This document shows positions 35,566-47,300 of a DNA stretch of 64,000 nucleotides, piece by piece. A program made the position numbers and the translations under genes. The notes under the pieces were generated by a model. The model saw nothing but the letters and a program-made list of their open reading frames with translations. It searched no databases and was not told where the DNA came from. Source of the stretch: Arctopsyche grandis (taxonomy: Eukaryota > Arthropoda > Insecta > Trichoptera > Hydropsychidae); assembly GCF_051622035.1 (NCBI RefSeq), contig NC_135355.1, positions 33,585,986-33,649,985 on the forward strand. Direction: 5' to 3'. How positions within the stretch are numbered: position 1 is the stretch's first letter; each line of letters opens with the position of its first letter.

Positions 35566-35825
35566 GTCTAAACAATGTCAAACAATTCTGCTAATTATAA
35601 TTGAACATAATTATATACATAATTTGAGTACATAATATTTTTATAAATTGAAGTTATGGACATACATACGTCCATTACAAAAACAAATGAATATTTTTTT
35701 TGTTCCAAAATAAAAACAAGTTTCAATTTAATGAATAATTAATTAAATTGAAATTGTTAGTATAATTGATCTTTCATTAGTAAGGCAAATGATTTTTTAA
35801 TCGATCATTGTACCTATAATAGAAA

Positions 35826-37260
35826 ATGCATTGCGCTGACGTTTTGTTGACAATTATTGTGAACGTTTGTTTCTTTATGTTCGGTCTGCAGACAATCAAA
35901 TATGATGGCAAAGTGTTAAAATCAATCTCACCAACTATTACCTACAAGCTTTTCGTTCTGACGATTTTTGCAATATTTTGTTTAACAAATCTGTATTATT
36001 CCTGTACGATGCTAATGCGTTTAGAATCTTCATTTTTCTTATATCTTCCTTTTGCACAGGTGTTTGTGGAATTTTTATCAAGTGAAATAACCCTTATTTG
36101 TCAGCACAAAAATGCCAAAAATAAAGTTGCATTGTATTCGAATTTCTTACGCGTCAATAGAATATTGGATAGCGGGAAAATTTATGAGATTTTAATACAA
36201 AAAATTTTCATATCTCAAACGATTTTAGTTTTATTAGAGAAGATTTACCTAATATATATTATCAATGACTATTATTATGGCTTCGCAACATTCATCTCAC
36301 AGTTCATAACGCATCTATCAATATTACAACTAACAACAGAAATAATTTTGACCCGCTCACAACTTCAAAAGATCAATTCAGAATTGCAAAAAAGAAACTA
36401 CGAAGGCATTGTGAATATTTATGAAAATTCATTTACACATTACCGTTCTTTTAATGTTTTACCCTTAATACGAGCATTTAATATAATCACTGAAAACATT
36501 GCGGAAATTGGAAAAAATTTCACATTGACAGTAAGAAGATGTGATTTGAAAAATATGTTTGTGATAAATGTACATATTTATGAATAATTATTTTCAGTGT
36601 ATCTTCTTGTGCCTCAATACTTTAATTATGTATGTTGTGGTTATACGTTTTATAGTTGGACATAAATTATATGAGGTATAAATTAGAAATTTTTATGAAA
36701 TATACTTAAGTACATATATAAAAATGTTTTTTATTGTGTAACTGCAAATTAAAGAGAATTCCAAAGTATTATAATACTCACTCAAATTCAGAATTGCCTT
36801 ATTGAGTTTTAATTTTTGTGTATATTCATAAGTACATATGTATATGTATGTATGTTATGCTGTTCCAGAACCATGCTGCTGTGATACTGATTTCTTTAGA
36901 CATGATTCGTCACATATTGCATGTGTTGTTAGTTGTAATTTTGGGAGAAATATTGACGTCCGAAGGAAACGTCATGAAAAAAAATATTGGAAAATTAATT
37001 ATATTGAAATCAACAGGTAAAACGATTTAACAAATGTACATAAATATTATATTTATATATAATCATTATTAAATTATAATAAAAATAATTTTATTGCAGA
37101 TAAAGAAACACTACACTTGTTGTATGTCTTTAAAAACCTCACCCAAAAAAATAACTTCAATTTAAATATAGGAGGTTTATTCACAGCGAATTTCTTCTTT
37201 TTTTATTCATTCATCGGAGTCATAGCTTCTTATACAATCATTGTACTTTGTTTGGAATAA
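35826..37260 (+). CDS. Gustatory-receptor-like chemoreceptor, gene 3
   Basis: Exons 35826-36530, 36598-36675, 36869-37016, 37100-37260; 363 aa, no stops. Same plan and phases as genes 1 and 2. N-terminus MHCADVLLTIIVNVCFFMFG, intracellular loop FTHYRSFNVLPLIRAFN as in gene 1, C-terminus ASYTIIVLCLE then TAA. The last exon is 6 nt shorter than in its paralogs because about 170 bp of foreign sequence begins inside the Asp codon (37257-37427), replacing the final Asp-Ser-Ala with Glu. The exon 3 acceptor is TTCCAG rather than TTTTAG. Predicted membrane chemoreceptor, ligand unknown. The loss of two or three C-terminal residues need not abolish function. Confidence 0.85.
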
Positions 37261-37427
37261 TATCGTAGTCATTAAATGTATTTACTTTTTTTGATATTCT
37301 CATGTGTTTGTAGTTTCAAGATTATTTTTGAAGTGTGAGCATGGTAGTTATGAAGCTCCTCTAGAAAGATTTATTTTGTCCCGAGTTGTGTTGTTATTTG
37401 TTTCTTAATTTATTTTTCTCCTTCTAT
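37257..37427. other. Insertion at the stop codon of gene 3
   Basis: Genes 1 and 2 read TTTGGATTCTGCTTGATATT here. Gene 3 reads TTTGGAATAATATCG, then unrelated AT-rich DNA, and resumes with CTATGCTTGATATTTTTAAT at about 37424. The origin of the insert is unknown and no inverted termini are seen. Confidence 0.75.
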
Positions 37428-37429
37428 GC

Positions 37430-38300
37430 TTGATATTTTTAATGAAAAAATAATTATAATACTTTATTTTATAAATGGTATGTGTGTTGTTATATTTTAA
37501 TGTTTCTCGATATTTATAATATTTAAATTTTACCATCACATTATTAATTAAATATGATATTATAATTAAACAAAAATACAATTTTATTCATTTTAAAACC
37601 TGAAATACATATGTGTATAAAAATAATGCTTTTTTTATTTCTGCGTTATGAAAATTCAGATTTCTATTTAGAGTCTCCAAATTTATGGTATGGTATATAT
37701 TAAATAGAATTAAAACTTTGTTTGCCGGCCAATCGAAATTGCCTATTGCTGTGTAGCGGGCAAATCAGAGAAATTTTCAAAAAGACTAGTCAAATTATGG
37801 AAAATATCAAAAAAATTATGAAAACTTTTATGTACATTATGTTTGTAAATTGAACAAAACTTTTAAACCTATTGACTGACTCAAATAAAATTAAAATGGA
37901 AATTCTAATGATTGTTTAGAGCCTTCTGATTAATCGATTAGCATTTTAAAAAGGGGGCTACAAAACCATTTAGAACAAAATCTAAAAATATTCCCAAAAA
38001 ATCTAGAAATTTGAATATTTTCTAGCTTGAACGTTTTTTGTATAAAAAAAATGCTTGTTACCCTTGTCAAAAAATTATTATATTTAAAATTTTGCAATCA
38101 TTTATAACACAAAGATGATGGATACATATGTTTTTTACATTTTTTTTTTCACTTCAAAAATTTTTGTATAAAAAAAAACTGGTTACCCTCGTCAAAAATT
38201 TAGTTTGTTTTAAATTTTGCAATAATTTATAGCATTAAGAGGATGGAAATATTTATATATTTTTTCTCAGTTTAAATATTTGCTGTATAAAATGTTAGTT
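37430..38300. other. Spacer between genes 3 and 5
   Basis: The first about 180 bp matches the 3' flanks of genes 1 and 2. From about 37600 it is AT-rich with a loose internal duplication (TTTTTGTATAAAAAAAATGC at about 38034 versus TTTTTGTATAAAAAAAAACT at about 38161). No gene. Confidence 0.6.
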
Positions 38301-38309
38301 ACCTACCTA

Positions 38310-38667
38310 AGTCGGAGAGTATAAACACAAACGGAGATCATAGTCTCCTCCTCTCAAGCAACAAGACCCTAAAGACTGTAATCTCCGTTTCCAGCATACA
38401 ATGTGTTAATAATATTAAAATTGTATGTAATTTAAAAGCTATCCAAAAGCTAAGAATTCTATAGTAATTGCAATTTTGTGTCCACACAAAAACAAAATAA
38501 CATTTTCATTACTTCTTTATTGAAAATTAAACCGTTTTTTGTTTTTTTACTGAAAGCTGATTATTTTTAATTGCTATTTTATATTAATGAAGCTAGTTGA
38601 CAGTCCATTATATTGATTTTCCAATTTGAAAATGTGTGAGCTTTTAAATCGATCATTATTAAAGAAC
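38310..38667 (+). promoter_or_regulatory. 5' flank of gene 5, conserved with gene 4
   Basis: Counterpart of 28400-28740 in inverted orientation. It contains AACACAAACGGAGATCAT, AGACTGTAATCTCCGTTTCC and TTTAAAAGCTATCCAAAAGC. GGAGAT and ATCTCC form a spaced inverted pair about 50 bp apart. A regulatory role is inference. Confidence 0.45.
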
Positions 38668-40119
38668 ATGAGTTACACACAAGTTGTATTGAATGTTGTG
38701 AGTTTTTGCTTCTGGATATTTGGATTTCAAACAATCAAATATGATGAAAATATTTTCAAAATCATCTCTCCGGCCGTGATTTACAGACTTTTCGTTATGA
38801 TCATTTTTACAATACATTGGCTATACAATTTCAATACATCTCTAACGAAATCAAAATTTACAATTCTCGCATATCTTTCTATTGCACAGATGTTTGTGGA
38901 ATTTTTAACAAGTGCAATAATTCTTATTTGCCAGCATAAAAATGCAAAAAATAAAATTGCGTTATATACGAATTTTTCTCGCGTCGATAAAATGTTGAAT
39001 AGCTCATATAAAAGGAAAATACATAAAAATTTCATACATAATTTTTTCATATCATACATGTTTTTAATTATTTTGGAGAAGTCATACGAAATGTATATTT
39101 TCTCTGACTATTATTATCGCTCAGCAGTATTGATCTCACAATTTATAACTAATTTATCAATGTTGCAATTAACAATTGAAATAATTTTAATTCGTTCCCA
39201 ACTACAAGACATTAATTCGAATTTGCAAAAACGAAACACTGACGATGACACTAAATTTGTAATGGATAGTTCATATTCACATCACATTTCCATTGATTTA
39301 TTGCCCTTAATACATACATATAATATACTCACCGAAAACGTCGTAAAAATTGGAAAGAATTTCACATTGACAGTAAGAAAATAAGATTTTAATAAATACT
39401 TTATCAAAATTTGTATTACATACTTATATAATATAACAAATTCGTAGATATTTAAAGTGCAAACATTTTCCAGTGTATCTCAATGTGCTTCAATACTTTA
39501 ATGATATATATTGTGGTTATGCGTCATTTAGCTGGAAATAATACATTTAAGGTAAGGATTTATTATAAAGCAGATTTATTATAAAAAAATAATTCTGTGG
39601 GAATTTTCTGCTTTTTATCATATAAAATAGTTCCCATCCAATTCAAAATTACCTTTAAAATATATTTCACACTGTATATTGATAATTTTGCTATACATAC
39701 ATACTTATGTATTTTGTATTGTTTTAGGAATATACTATTATGATAATGATATCATTGTATATACTTCAACAAATGTTTAATGTGTTCTTAACTGCAATTT
39801 TGGGAGAAACATTAACATTTGAAGGAAACTTGATGAAAAAAAATATTGGAAAATTAATTATATTAAAGTCAACGGGTAAAGTGATTCAACATTTTTATAT
39901 TTATATATTATATTTATTATCTGAAATTATTAAAAATACAATTTTATTGTAGATGATCAAACGCTGCACCTATTGTATGTATTTAAAAATCTCATACAAA
40001 AAAATAATTTCGAATTAAATATAGGAAGTTTATTCACCATAAAGTTTTCATTTTTTTTTTCATTCATCGGGATCATAACTTCTTATACTATAATTGTACT
40101 TTGTATGGATTCTACTTGA
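38668..40119 (+). CDS. Gustatory-receptor-like chemoreceptor, gene 5
   Basis: Exons 38668-39372, 39474-39551, 39728-39875, 39953-40119; 365 aa, no stops. Very close to gene 4 (FGFQTIKYDEN, KSKFTILAYLSIAQMFVEF, LPLIHTYNILTENVVKIG, C-terminus SYTIIVLCMDST). An in-frame ATG at 38632 would add 12 residues. I prefer 38668 because it gives exactly the 705-nt first exon of genes 1-3 and aligns with the only ATG usable in gene 4. Predicted seven-helix chemoreceptor, ligand unknown. It is in the same orientation as gene 3 and about 1.4 kb downstream of it. Confidence 0.85.
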
Positions 40120-40650
40120 TATGTTTAATGGTAAAATAACCACATATCAATATGTTGTGTATTGTGAAATTAACACAATTATTAATTGCTTTGAAATTTT
40201 ATATAAATTTTATAACCACAGCAATCATCAAATAGAATATTATTACAAAAATACTTTTCTTTTAGATTAAAAAGCATTTTGAAAGATCATTTTAACTTTA
40301 CCGATGCTGTTTTGTAAACGTATCAAGCATCTATTGCAATTAATTTCTACCATTACCGGTTAACCGAATTTACCACTAAATAAAATATAGCATTTATTAG
40401 ATATCTAACTGTATGTGGATTGTTTTTAGGGAGTGACTGAAACACAGGCACCCCCAAGCGTTTAATAAAAAGTTCTTTAAAAACATACCTCTTCTATAAT
40501 TTGTATATAAAATTATTATTTTGAATAAAAACACCAATATTTTTTTTTACTACCGCCATCTATGTATAAAATTAATGACTACCAACTGTCACCGAGATTA
40601 AAAATTTTCAGACTTGAAAAGGTTCTTAAACGATATTTTATGCCTATCTT
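40120..40650. other. AT-rich spacer
   Basis: No feature recognised; a short piece near 40550-40640 (GCCATCTATGTATAAAATTA) is of unknown nature. Confidence 0.6.
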
Positions 40651-40651
40651 A

Positions 40652-40780
40652 ATGGCGGAGGATCCATTTACTTATATTGATGACCAAAATGAGCAATATG
40701 GCAAAGTATGAAAACGATCGGATAAGATGCAAACTTTTTCCTGAATTGTAATTGTAAGTGAAACGTAAAGGAGGTATGTA
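40652..40780. repeat. Dispersed repeat, second copy
   Basis: Matches 35087-35217 (ATTGATGACCAAAATGAGCA, GGCAAAGTATGAAAACGATC, GTGAAACGTAAAGGAGGTAT). This copy is preceded by ATGGCGGAGGATCC, as in the fragment at 34502. Confidence 0.75.
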
Positions 40781-41077
40781 AAAAAACTAAAAATTTGTAC
40801 AAGCTTTTTTCTTTCGGAATTTAGAAAAGGCGTTGAATTTAAATAAAAATTTGTAAATTTAATTTTGTATTTTTCTTATTATGTTCTTCAACATGTAACT
40901 TTTATAAAATTTAGCAGAAAGAAAACTAAGGTTTTTTTGGAAATTAAAAAATCAAAACAATAAAATTTACCGAAAATATAGCATTTTTTATATTTGGCAT
41001 GACTCATTTTTGTTCGAAAAGTACCAGAACAATATTCTATATTTGGAAGCGAATGAAATATTCATACGCTAAGCTAA

Positions 41078-41744
41078 GGGCGAAATCACACTGCGGTGAA
41101 TGTGGGACGTGGGTTTTTTTTATATAGATTTGACGAACGACCCCTTGGACCGAATTTTAGTATAGTATTGTTGCGTAGGGGTGGGTGGAGGATCCAAGTA
41201 AATGGCCAAAGTCGTGTCACAGCATTTATTGGTGATTAAGGAAATACACACACCGCCAGTGCTCCGTGCAGAATCTCTTGATATCGCCTTAGTACCGCCT
41301 TATAACGGATAGGTCACTCGAGGCATCTTCCACGCCCGGTTTGTTTACCTATTGTTATGGTCACGTACTCGGATATGTATTCCCACGACATTCAGTCCCA
41401 CGATACCACGGTGTCGGTCACTTCTGAGAAGGGACCAATAACGGCCAACTCGGTGGCCATTGTTTAGCCTACATGCACTTTTTAATATTTGAAACCAATT
41501 ATAACGGTCGCACAGTGTCAGGGATGCGCCTCGGCCTAATCCGATTGCATTTAACCGGCGGCTCTTTTTAGTATATGCTACAGTATTTACATTTCTCTGT
41601 AAATACTACCATACAATTTCAACGACGAACGGTTGAATGTATCGTTTTCAAAGAACTATACCACGTACGCGACATTTTTTCTATATGTTTTAAACTATCT
41701 AAAAATAACCCACGTCCCACATTCACCGCTGTGTGATTTCGCCC
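41078..41744. mobile_element. PIF/Harbinger-like MITE, split by a solo LTR
   Basis: Termini GGGCGAAATCACACTGCGGT and its complement ACCGCTGTGTGATTTCGCCC extend to inverted repeats of nearly 40 bp (through TGTGGGACGTGGGTT). They are flanked by TAA on both sides (41075-41077, 41745-41747), a TWA duplication typical of PIF/Harbinger. The solo LTR at 41169-41582 interrupts it; without the LTR the MITE is about 250 bp. A related diverged copy is at 51478-51790. Confidence 0.8.
41169..41582 (-). mobile_element. Solo LTR (414 bp), copy 2
   Basis: Reverse orientation. The plus strand starts TGTTGCGTAGGGGTGGGTGG and ends TATATGCTACA. It is flanked by a 4-bp direct repeat GTAT (41165-41168 and 41583-41586), confirming insertion as an LTR. 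It shares the AATAAATGCTGTGA and TTATAAGGCGG segments (minus strand) with the copies at 19743 and 57133. Confidence 0.85.
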
Positions 41745-41999
41745 TAATTTTCATAAATATAATATTTTTTTTATTTAGAGGGAAGCTAACGCCCCCATTA
41801 AATTAACAAATCCTATGTACATATACATATTGAGTCATTTACAAAGTTGTTGCTTAGCAACTACTTTCTAGTCTACCAAACACAAATAAACAAAGAAGCA
41901 TAGTTTTTATGATGACGTCATTTAATCATTAAAATCATAACATCAAACTATAATGATGAATAAATGCTTCTCAAATAATCTTCAGTCCTTGCATATCTT

Positions 42000-42165
42000 T
42001 GTCAAAGTTGGCAAACTCAAACGCAAGAAACAATCGACTTCACAAAGTCACAAATATCCAAGTCTGACCAGCAATATTAAAGATTAGCACGGGATCGAAC
42101 CTGGTAACCTCTCGGTGCTAAACATAAACGCAACCACCAAGCCATACTGATAGCTATGTTATTAT
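42000..42165 (-). mobile_element. tRNA-derived SINE, copy a
   Basis: On the minus strand it reads a tRNA-like head with an A-box-like GGCTTGGTGGTTGCG and a B box GGTTCGATCCC. The family body TGGTCAGACTTGGATATTTG and TCGATTGTTTCTTGCGTTTG follows. Its two promoter boxes are about 35 bp apart, as in RNA polymerase III SINEs. Confidence 0.75.
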
Positions 42166-42229
42166 TATTATTTTAATTTATAAATAATTCATTTATACCA
42201 GGAAGGCCTGACAGGGTTTGACCGTGAAA

Positions 42230-42600
42230 AAGTCGAAAATGTTCGTTTACCATGCATACATATGAATAACGGTTGGTGTATACATATGTATATCAGTGGC
42301 GTGCGGTAAAGTTCTCTCTCCCCCCGTTGTACATCCTCACTTAATTTGCGCGAGAAGGATACAACAGGAACGAGAGGAACAGGCTTTTCCTCCCGTATCC
42401 TGCGCGCGCATTAAACAAGGCTGTATGACAAAAAGAGACATAATTTCACCGCATGCCACTAATATATATTATATGTACATAGTACCGTTTACCATGCACC
42501 CTTTTTTTTGATCTTTCGACTTAGGATCTTTAGTTTTTCGATCTTTGCCTTCCGATATTTGCTTTATCGACCTTTTCACTTTCGGTCCCGTGAGGTAGAC
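42230..42600. mobile_element. Mosaic fold-back relic carrying a hAT MITE
   Basis: Sides match fold-back arms (CGTTTACCATGCATAC on the left; TACCGTTTACCATGCACCC, CTTTCGACTTAGGATCTTT, CTTTGCCTTCCGATATTTGC on the right). The middle, 42294-42461, is a small hAT MITE. Confidence 0.65.
42294..42461. mobile_element. hAT-type MITE (168 bp)
   Basis: Termini CAGTGGCGTGCGGTAAA and TTTCACCGCATGCCACT(A) are inverted repeats of hAT type. The interior carries CCTCACTTAATTTGCGCGAG, GGATACAACAGGAACGAGAG and CTTTTCCTCCCGTATCCTGC, which is the core of the fold-back element, so this MITE appears to contain fold-back arm sequence. Confidence 0.7.
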
Positions 42601-42712
42601 CCCTGACAGGTAGCCCCAATGCGCCTTACTGGCAAGAAACATTGTACATTTGATACAAATATTATTATGTAGTATTATACAAAGTACATAAATACATATC
42701 AATTAATATCCA
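42601..42712 (-). mobile_element. SINE 3'-part fragment
   Basis: Matches the 3' part of the SINE family on the minus strand (CTGACAGGTAGCCCCAATGC, CATTGTACATTTGATACAAA). Confidence 0.7.
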
Positions 42713-42716
42713 GAGA

Positions 42717-42925
42717 CAGGGGTGTCATTTGGGGGGTAGGGCTGGGGTGGGGAGCAACCCCCCCTCCCTAGATTTGAACAGGACTATCCACGTTGTTTAA
42801 TGTATTATTATGAATTTGAATTAAAATACTAAGCTAAAATTATTTACCCCCTAGAAAGTCATTCTTTTTTACTGGTCAAAATTTTTGCCCTCCCCCTGGG
42901 AAGAAGCTGAAAGAAGCTGCCCCTG
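42717..42925. mobile_element. hAT-type MITE (209 bp) with perfect 8-bp TSD
   Basis: Begins CAGGGGTGTCATTTGGGG and ends GAAGCTGCCCCTG, flanked by TCCAGAGA on both sides (42709-42716 and 42926-42933). C/G-rich with runs of C and G near both ends; no ORF. Confidence 0.85.
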
Positions 42926-42933
42926 TCCAGAGA

Positions 42934-43490
42934 CATTTGTGGTCAAATTTGATAACACTGAGCAACAAAAAAAAAATACCAAAGCGGAGACTAGCCAATC
43001 TTTACTAAGTTTGACCCACTGAATTCGAATATGATATTGATTTTTGTTGGTGGGTGATCATTTACGAGATATGAGCGTTTAAAAAAATCCGCGATTTTTA
43101 CAGTTTTTTGGCTTTTGCGGTCTTTAACTCAAAATTTAGGATTATTACACTCAAAGTGAGTATTGGAATCAATAGTCAGATATTTTTCCTATTAATTGTT
43201 ATATTTCATTGCTTTAAAATACTTCTAACTAATTGTCTAGCGAATTTTAAAAGTCAAAAATATATATTTTTTTACGGATTTTTTTCCGTGCTATTTTTCA
43301 TTTATTTGTCAAATTTTTTATTTCACCACGTTTATAAGGATTGGTTTTCTATCTCAATATTTTTTTTTATCTAAACGTACTAACTCAAGCGGTAATTGCA
43401 ATTTAAATACTTTCGTTGTGTATATGGTTGTAGCGCGTAATATTTGGGTGCAAGCGAGATGGCATGTAATCCACCTCACAGAGTACAGCG
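42934..43490. other. Non-coding, repeat-like spacer
   Basis: AT-rich. It contains CACTGAGCAACAAAAAAAAA and ACGAGATATGAGCGTTTAAA, the kind of phrase seen in MITE interiors, but no termini were found. Confidence 0.5.
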
Positions 43491-43494
43491 GTGG

Positions 43495-43909
43495 GACTTA
43501 TAATATAATGGGGATAATTTTGATGAAAGTGAAGATAATGAAGAAGATGAAATGTCTACATGTGAAGAAACGGATTTTTATTCATTAAATACGGAAATGT
43601 TTGAAGAAAATCACTTTTCGATCGATAATAATCTCTACGAAATTTTAGAAAACACCAGAAAAATAATACGAATATTTAAGAAGTATACATTTTTACAAGA
43701 AATCATAATGAAAGAAGAAAATAAAAAATTGAAATTATCATTAGTAAACACGCGGTGGAATTCAATGGCAACTATGATAATACGATTCATTCAAATTTAT
43801 GCTTAGTACATAGTAGTACATTTTCGAATATATTCGAATATTCGAATGGCTCTTGATTTACTATTCGATATCCGAATAGTTGAGGTCGACGAATATTTGG
43901 GATCCCTAG
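43495..43909 (+). pseudogene. hAT (ZBED-type) transposase scrap with 3' terminus
   Basis: The 84-codon frame 43552-43806 reads an acidic leader then RKIIRIFKKYTFLQEIIMKE and LSLVNTRWNSMATMIIRF. The TRWNS motif is the conserved insertion-domain landmark of hAT transposases. Past the stop, TTCGAATATTCGAAT and the end TTTGGGATCCCTAG (43909) resemble the hAT terminus (reverse complement CTAGGGATCCCAAAT). The catalytic core is missing. Confidence 0.7.
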
Positions 43910-44374
43910 TGTACATACATATGTACATATGTATGTAGTTCAGAGACTACATTTTTTTTTAAATTGTTAAATTTTTCACTTATATTCTAACTTATACCCA
44001 CCCGAGCAACGCCAAGCAATTCGGTTTGTCAGTTATATAATCATTACTGTCAAAAGTAGATCAATTTCACATGAAATACCCATGCAAATCTTTGCACCGG
44101 ACTAGAAAATCAGAACGATCTGAAAATCGATGTTTCTCGTTTGTATATAACGAAATTTTATATCACACCGACGCGATAGTAGTATACCTAACGCTAGTGG
44201 AGCAATATACCTGTATTTATATGTCGTATCAACTCACCTGTGTGTTGTACCTGGCGTCGGCAGGTTCCAACGACCATTCAAACCATGACGTAGTATGGTG
44301 TGGAACGCTGTTCGGATCGGTCGTGTCGTATTCACGATACTCATCAGTCATCATCACCTTTGAGATCACTGAAA
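43910..44374. other. 5' flank and probable 5' UTR of the Ly6 gene
   Basis: Starts with a short CATATGTACATATGTATGTA patch. 44230-44374 is GC-richer and includes CACGATACTCATCAGTCATC directly before the first coding ATG, consistent with a 5' UTR. No TATA box stands out. Confidence 0.5.
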
Positions 44375-47300
44375 ATGTATCCAGAACCGAACAAAACCCT
44401 ACTGCTGGCCTTTCTTTTGGCCATCTCCTTCAAATCCGGTGAGTTCTCCCGACCTGGACTTGCCTTTTCGCTCAATTTCTTCCGAATAACTTCGTTCGTC
44501 AACTTCAAACCACTCGGGAACTTCTCACGACGAGGCTGATCGTCGTTTTCATCGTCTATAAATTAGATTGTTGGTAATTTGCGAGTTTTACGTTGGATGT
44601 TTTCGTTTTTGGCTCGCGCTGTTTGTGTGGAAATAATGGGCGTGGAGCGTCTCTACGTTGCACCCACTTTGTCACTGCTCGTTAGCACATTGTGTTTACA
44701 TTTTTTTCTGAGTGTGAATATCCTGTATTTTTGCTTTATTCCTTGTAATATTAAATTAATTCGATTATCCCATATTTAATTCAAAACTATTTCGTTGTTT
44801 TTTTTTTTTAATATCAGGGGTTCTTAACCTCTTTATTATAGCGTCATAGTAGAAATGTTACAACAACGAATCAAAAAGTCTCCTTCTTTCTATCGTTTAT
44901 TTTTTTTAAATTATCATATTTTTGTAATTTAAATTTTTTAGAATTTATTTCTTGTTAAAAATAAGGCTTGAAGATTTGAAATGTTTGTTTTGTTAGCACA
45001 CTTTCTTTTGTCTTTAAATAAACTTACTTTTCATATAAAAACGTTGCATTATTAAATATATTACTTTGTATGTGAAACTTAGACTTTGAACGCCAAAATT
45101 CTGCACAAAATTCAATGCACTCAAATAAGTATGGAACGCTGTATGTTCGGCATAATGAGAATATACATGAAACGGAATTCGTAGGTGAGAAGTATGATAA
45201 GGGTAGTGGATATAGTGGAGAGAGTGAAGAGATTGAAATAGCAATGCCCCACATGAATTTCTCCCAGAATAAAATGTATTTTGTATATTGTTAATGACTC
45301 GTCAATAGTTTCTGCAAGTGTTTTTTTATCCCGCTCATCGCGCTGTGGGCAGAATAGGTTCGTAATTCAATTCGGTACAGCCGCTTATCTGCCGTGGTCC
45401 CGTGGTCGCCAGCTTCAGCTTACCTGCTACTCTGGTACTGTGTGTGGAGTGTAGACCGTCATTCGAGGCAAATAAAAAAGATCCGTAGTTCCGTGTAAAG
45501 AAGCGCGCATCTAATTGGCTTTCTAATAGTCTCTTTGGGGCAGAATAAGCCAGCCCCGGTTGTATATATATTCTCTATAAATTTCTAAAAATAGGACACC
45601 GTCAACGTTTTTCGACATTTCAACTAAATTTTCAAGGTATGCTTAAATTGACAATCACAATATCTCAATTATTTCATTTTTATTATTAAATATGTTTTGT
45701 TAATCACATTTTTGTTTTTTAGAACACATAATGAACCAAGTCAATAATTTAAAAGACAGTTTACATGCATAAAATATATAGTTCAGTTTTTTGGAAAAAA
45801 ATATGTAGGGGGGGCGGATTTAGTCTTCTCGTGCCCCACCTATTTTTAAAGTCACGAGCCACCCCTGGTTAGAAGTATGGATGAAAGATGGACAAAATAA
45901 GTGCTAGAATGGTAGCCGAGAGAATGTAAAAAGGTGAAAATAAGGCTGCAAGGAAGATGGGTAGACGAAATTAGGAAAATGTGTGGGATGAGATGGACGA
46001 GAGTTGCGCAAAAAGGAGACGAATAGGAGTTGGAGAGGTCTTCATCCAGCAGTGATTAGTGAGTGGCTGCAGATGATGATATAAAAAATATGTGTCATTG
46101 ACGTAAAATACGCCACAGGGAATTTTTTTTAATTTTAACAACTGTTTAGAATGACTGATGTAGTAGAATACATTAAATGTTTACCAAATTTTATCGACAA
46201 TCTTTGCCAAACAGTTTATAAATATATATATTATTTTTAATATAAAAGTTACAAGTGCAAATTTTTGCCAACCTTATCTTCACTACGTACATATATAATC
46301 AATTCTAATTATTTTATTTAATACAAATTGATTATACGTACGTATATATATTAATAAATCCAACTAGTATCATACGTACATAGGTTTTGCTTCAAACAAC
46401 TTGCTTCTGTCGAAATTACTGATGAAATTCAATTACCAGAAACAATAATGCCTAATTGTGAATTTGATTCATGTAAATGATACACGCAATTTATTTCGAA
46501 TACACAGTAATAATTTAGTAGAAATAGTTATTGCATGTTTCATATGAGGAAACACTGCATTAAAATAAAATATTGTATATGATTCATTCATCAAACATTT
46601 AAAATATGAATTATAGCTCTAATTTTTCCGATCATTGTACTGAGAAACTAACTATAGAATTATGTGATTTGAAATGATATTAAGCTCAATTCTACACAAT
46701 CAATACCAATGTGACCTTTTGACTTGACAGTATCATAACATGATTATTCTTATTCTACCTTCCATATTTTCAATGTTGTTTTTGTTTACATTCAAAATAA
46801 AACATCCTGAAGAATTGAAACTAAATTACCAACATAATTTTATATTTGACTCTCATAGAGGTTATCGTCTAAGTTTTAACACATAGTACAACGAACTATC
46901 GTATACATATATGTATACTATATGCTCTAGTTTATCAGTGGTTTCCAGACGACTTGTCGCATTACTGCACAGTATCGGAGAGCCAGTTAGTTTCACATCC
47001 ATGGTTCCATTTTGTAGACGAAACATTCATCGAACAATGCATCAGTAATATGTTCACACTTCAAAATATACGAATAATATATGTATGTACTCCAATCTAA
47101 GAATTATATTCGAAGAATTTTCAGCATTCTATGCCGCAGGTAGCTCTTTTATTGTAAGCACCATTGACAACTCCTTAATTTCAGGTGAAGAGCACTTGAA
47201 CGCCCTTCAGAATACTCTACATTCAAAGCTCACTTGAAAATGTTACGCAAAAGGCAATGAAATGGGAAAAAATTAAAAATAGCTTCCTCGCATACCTCAT

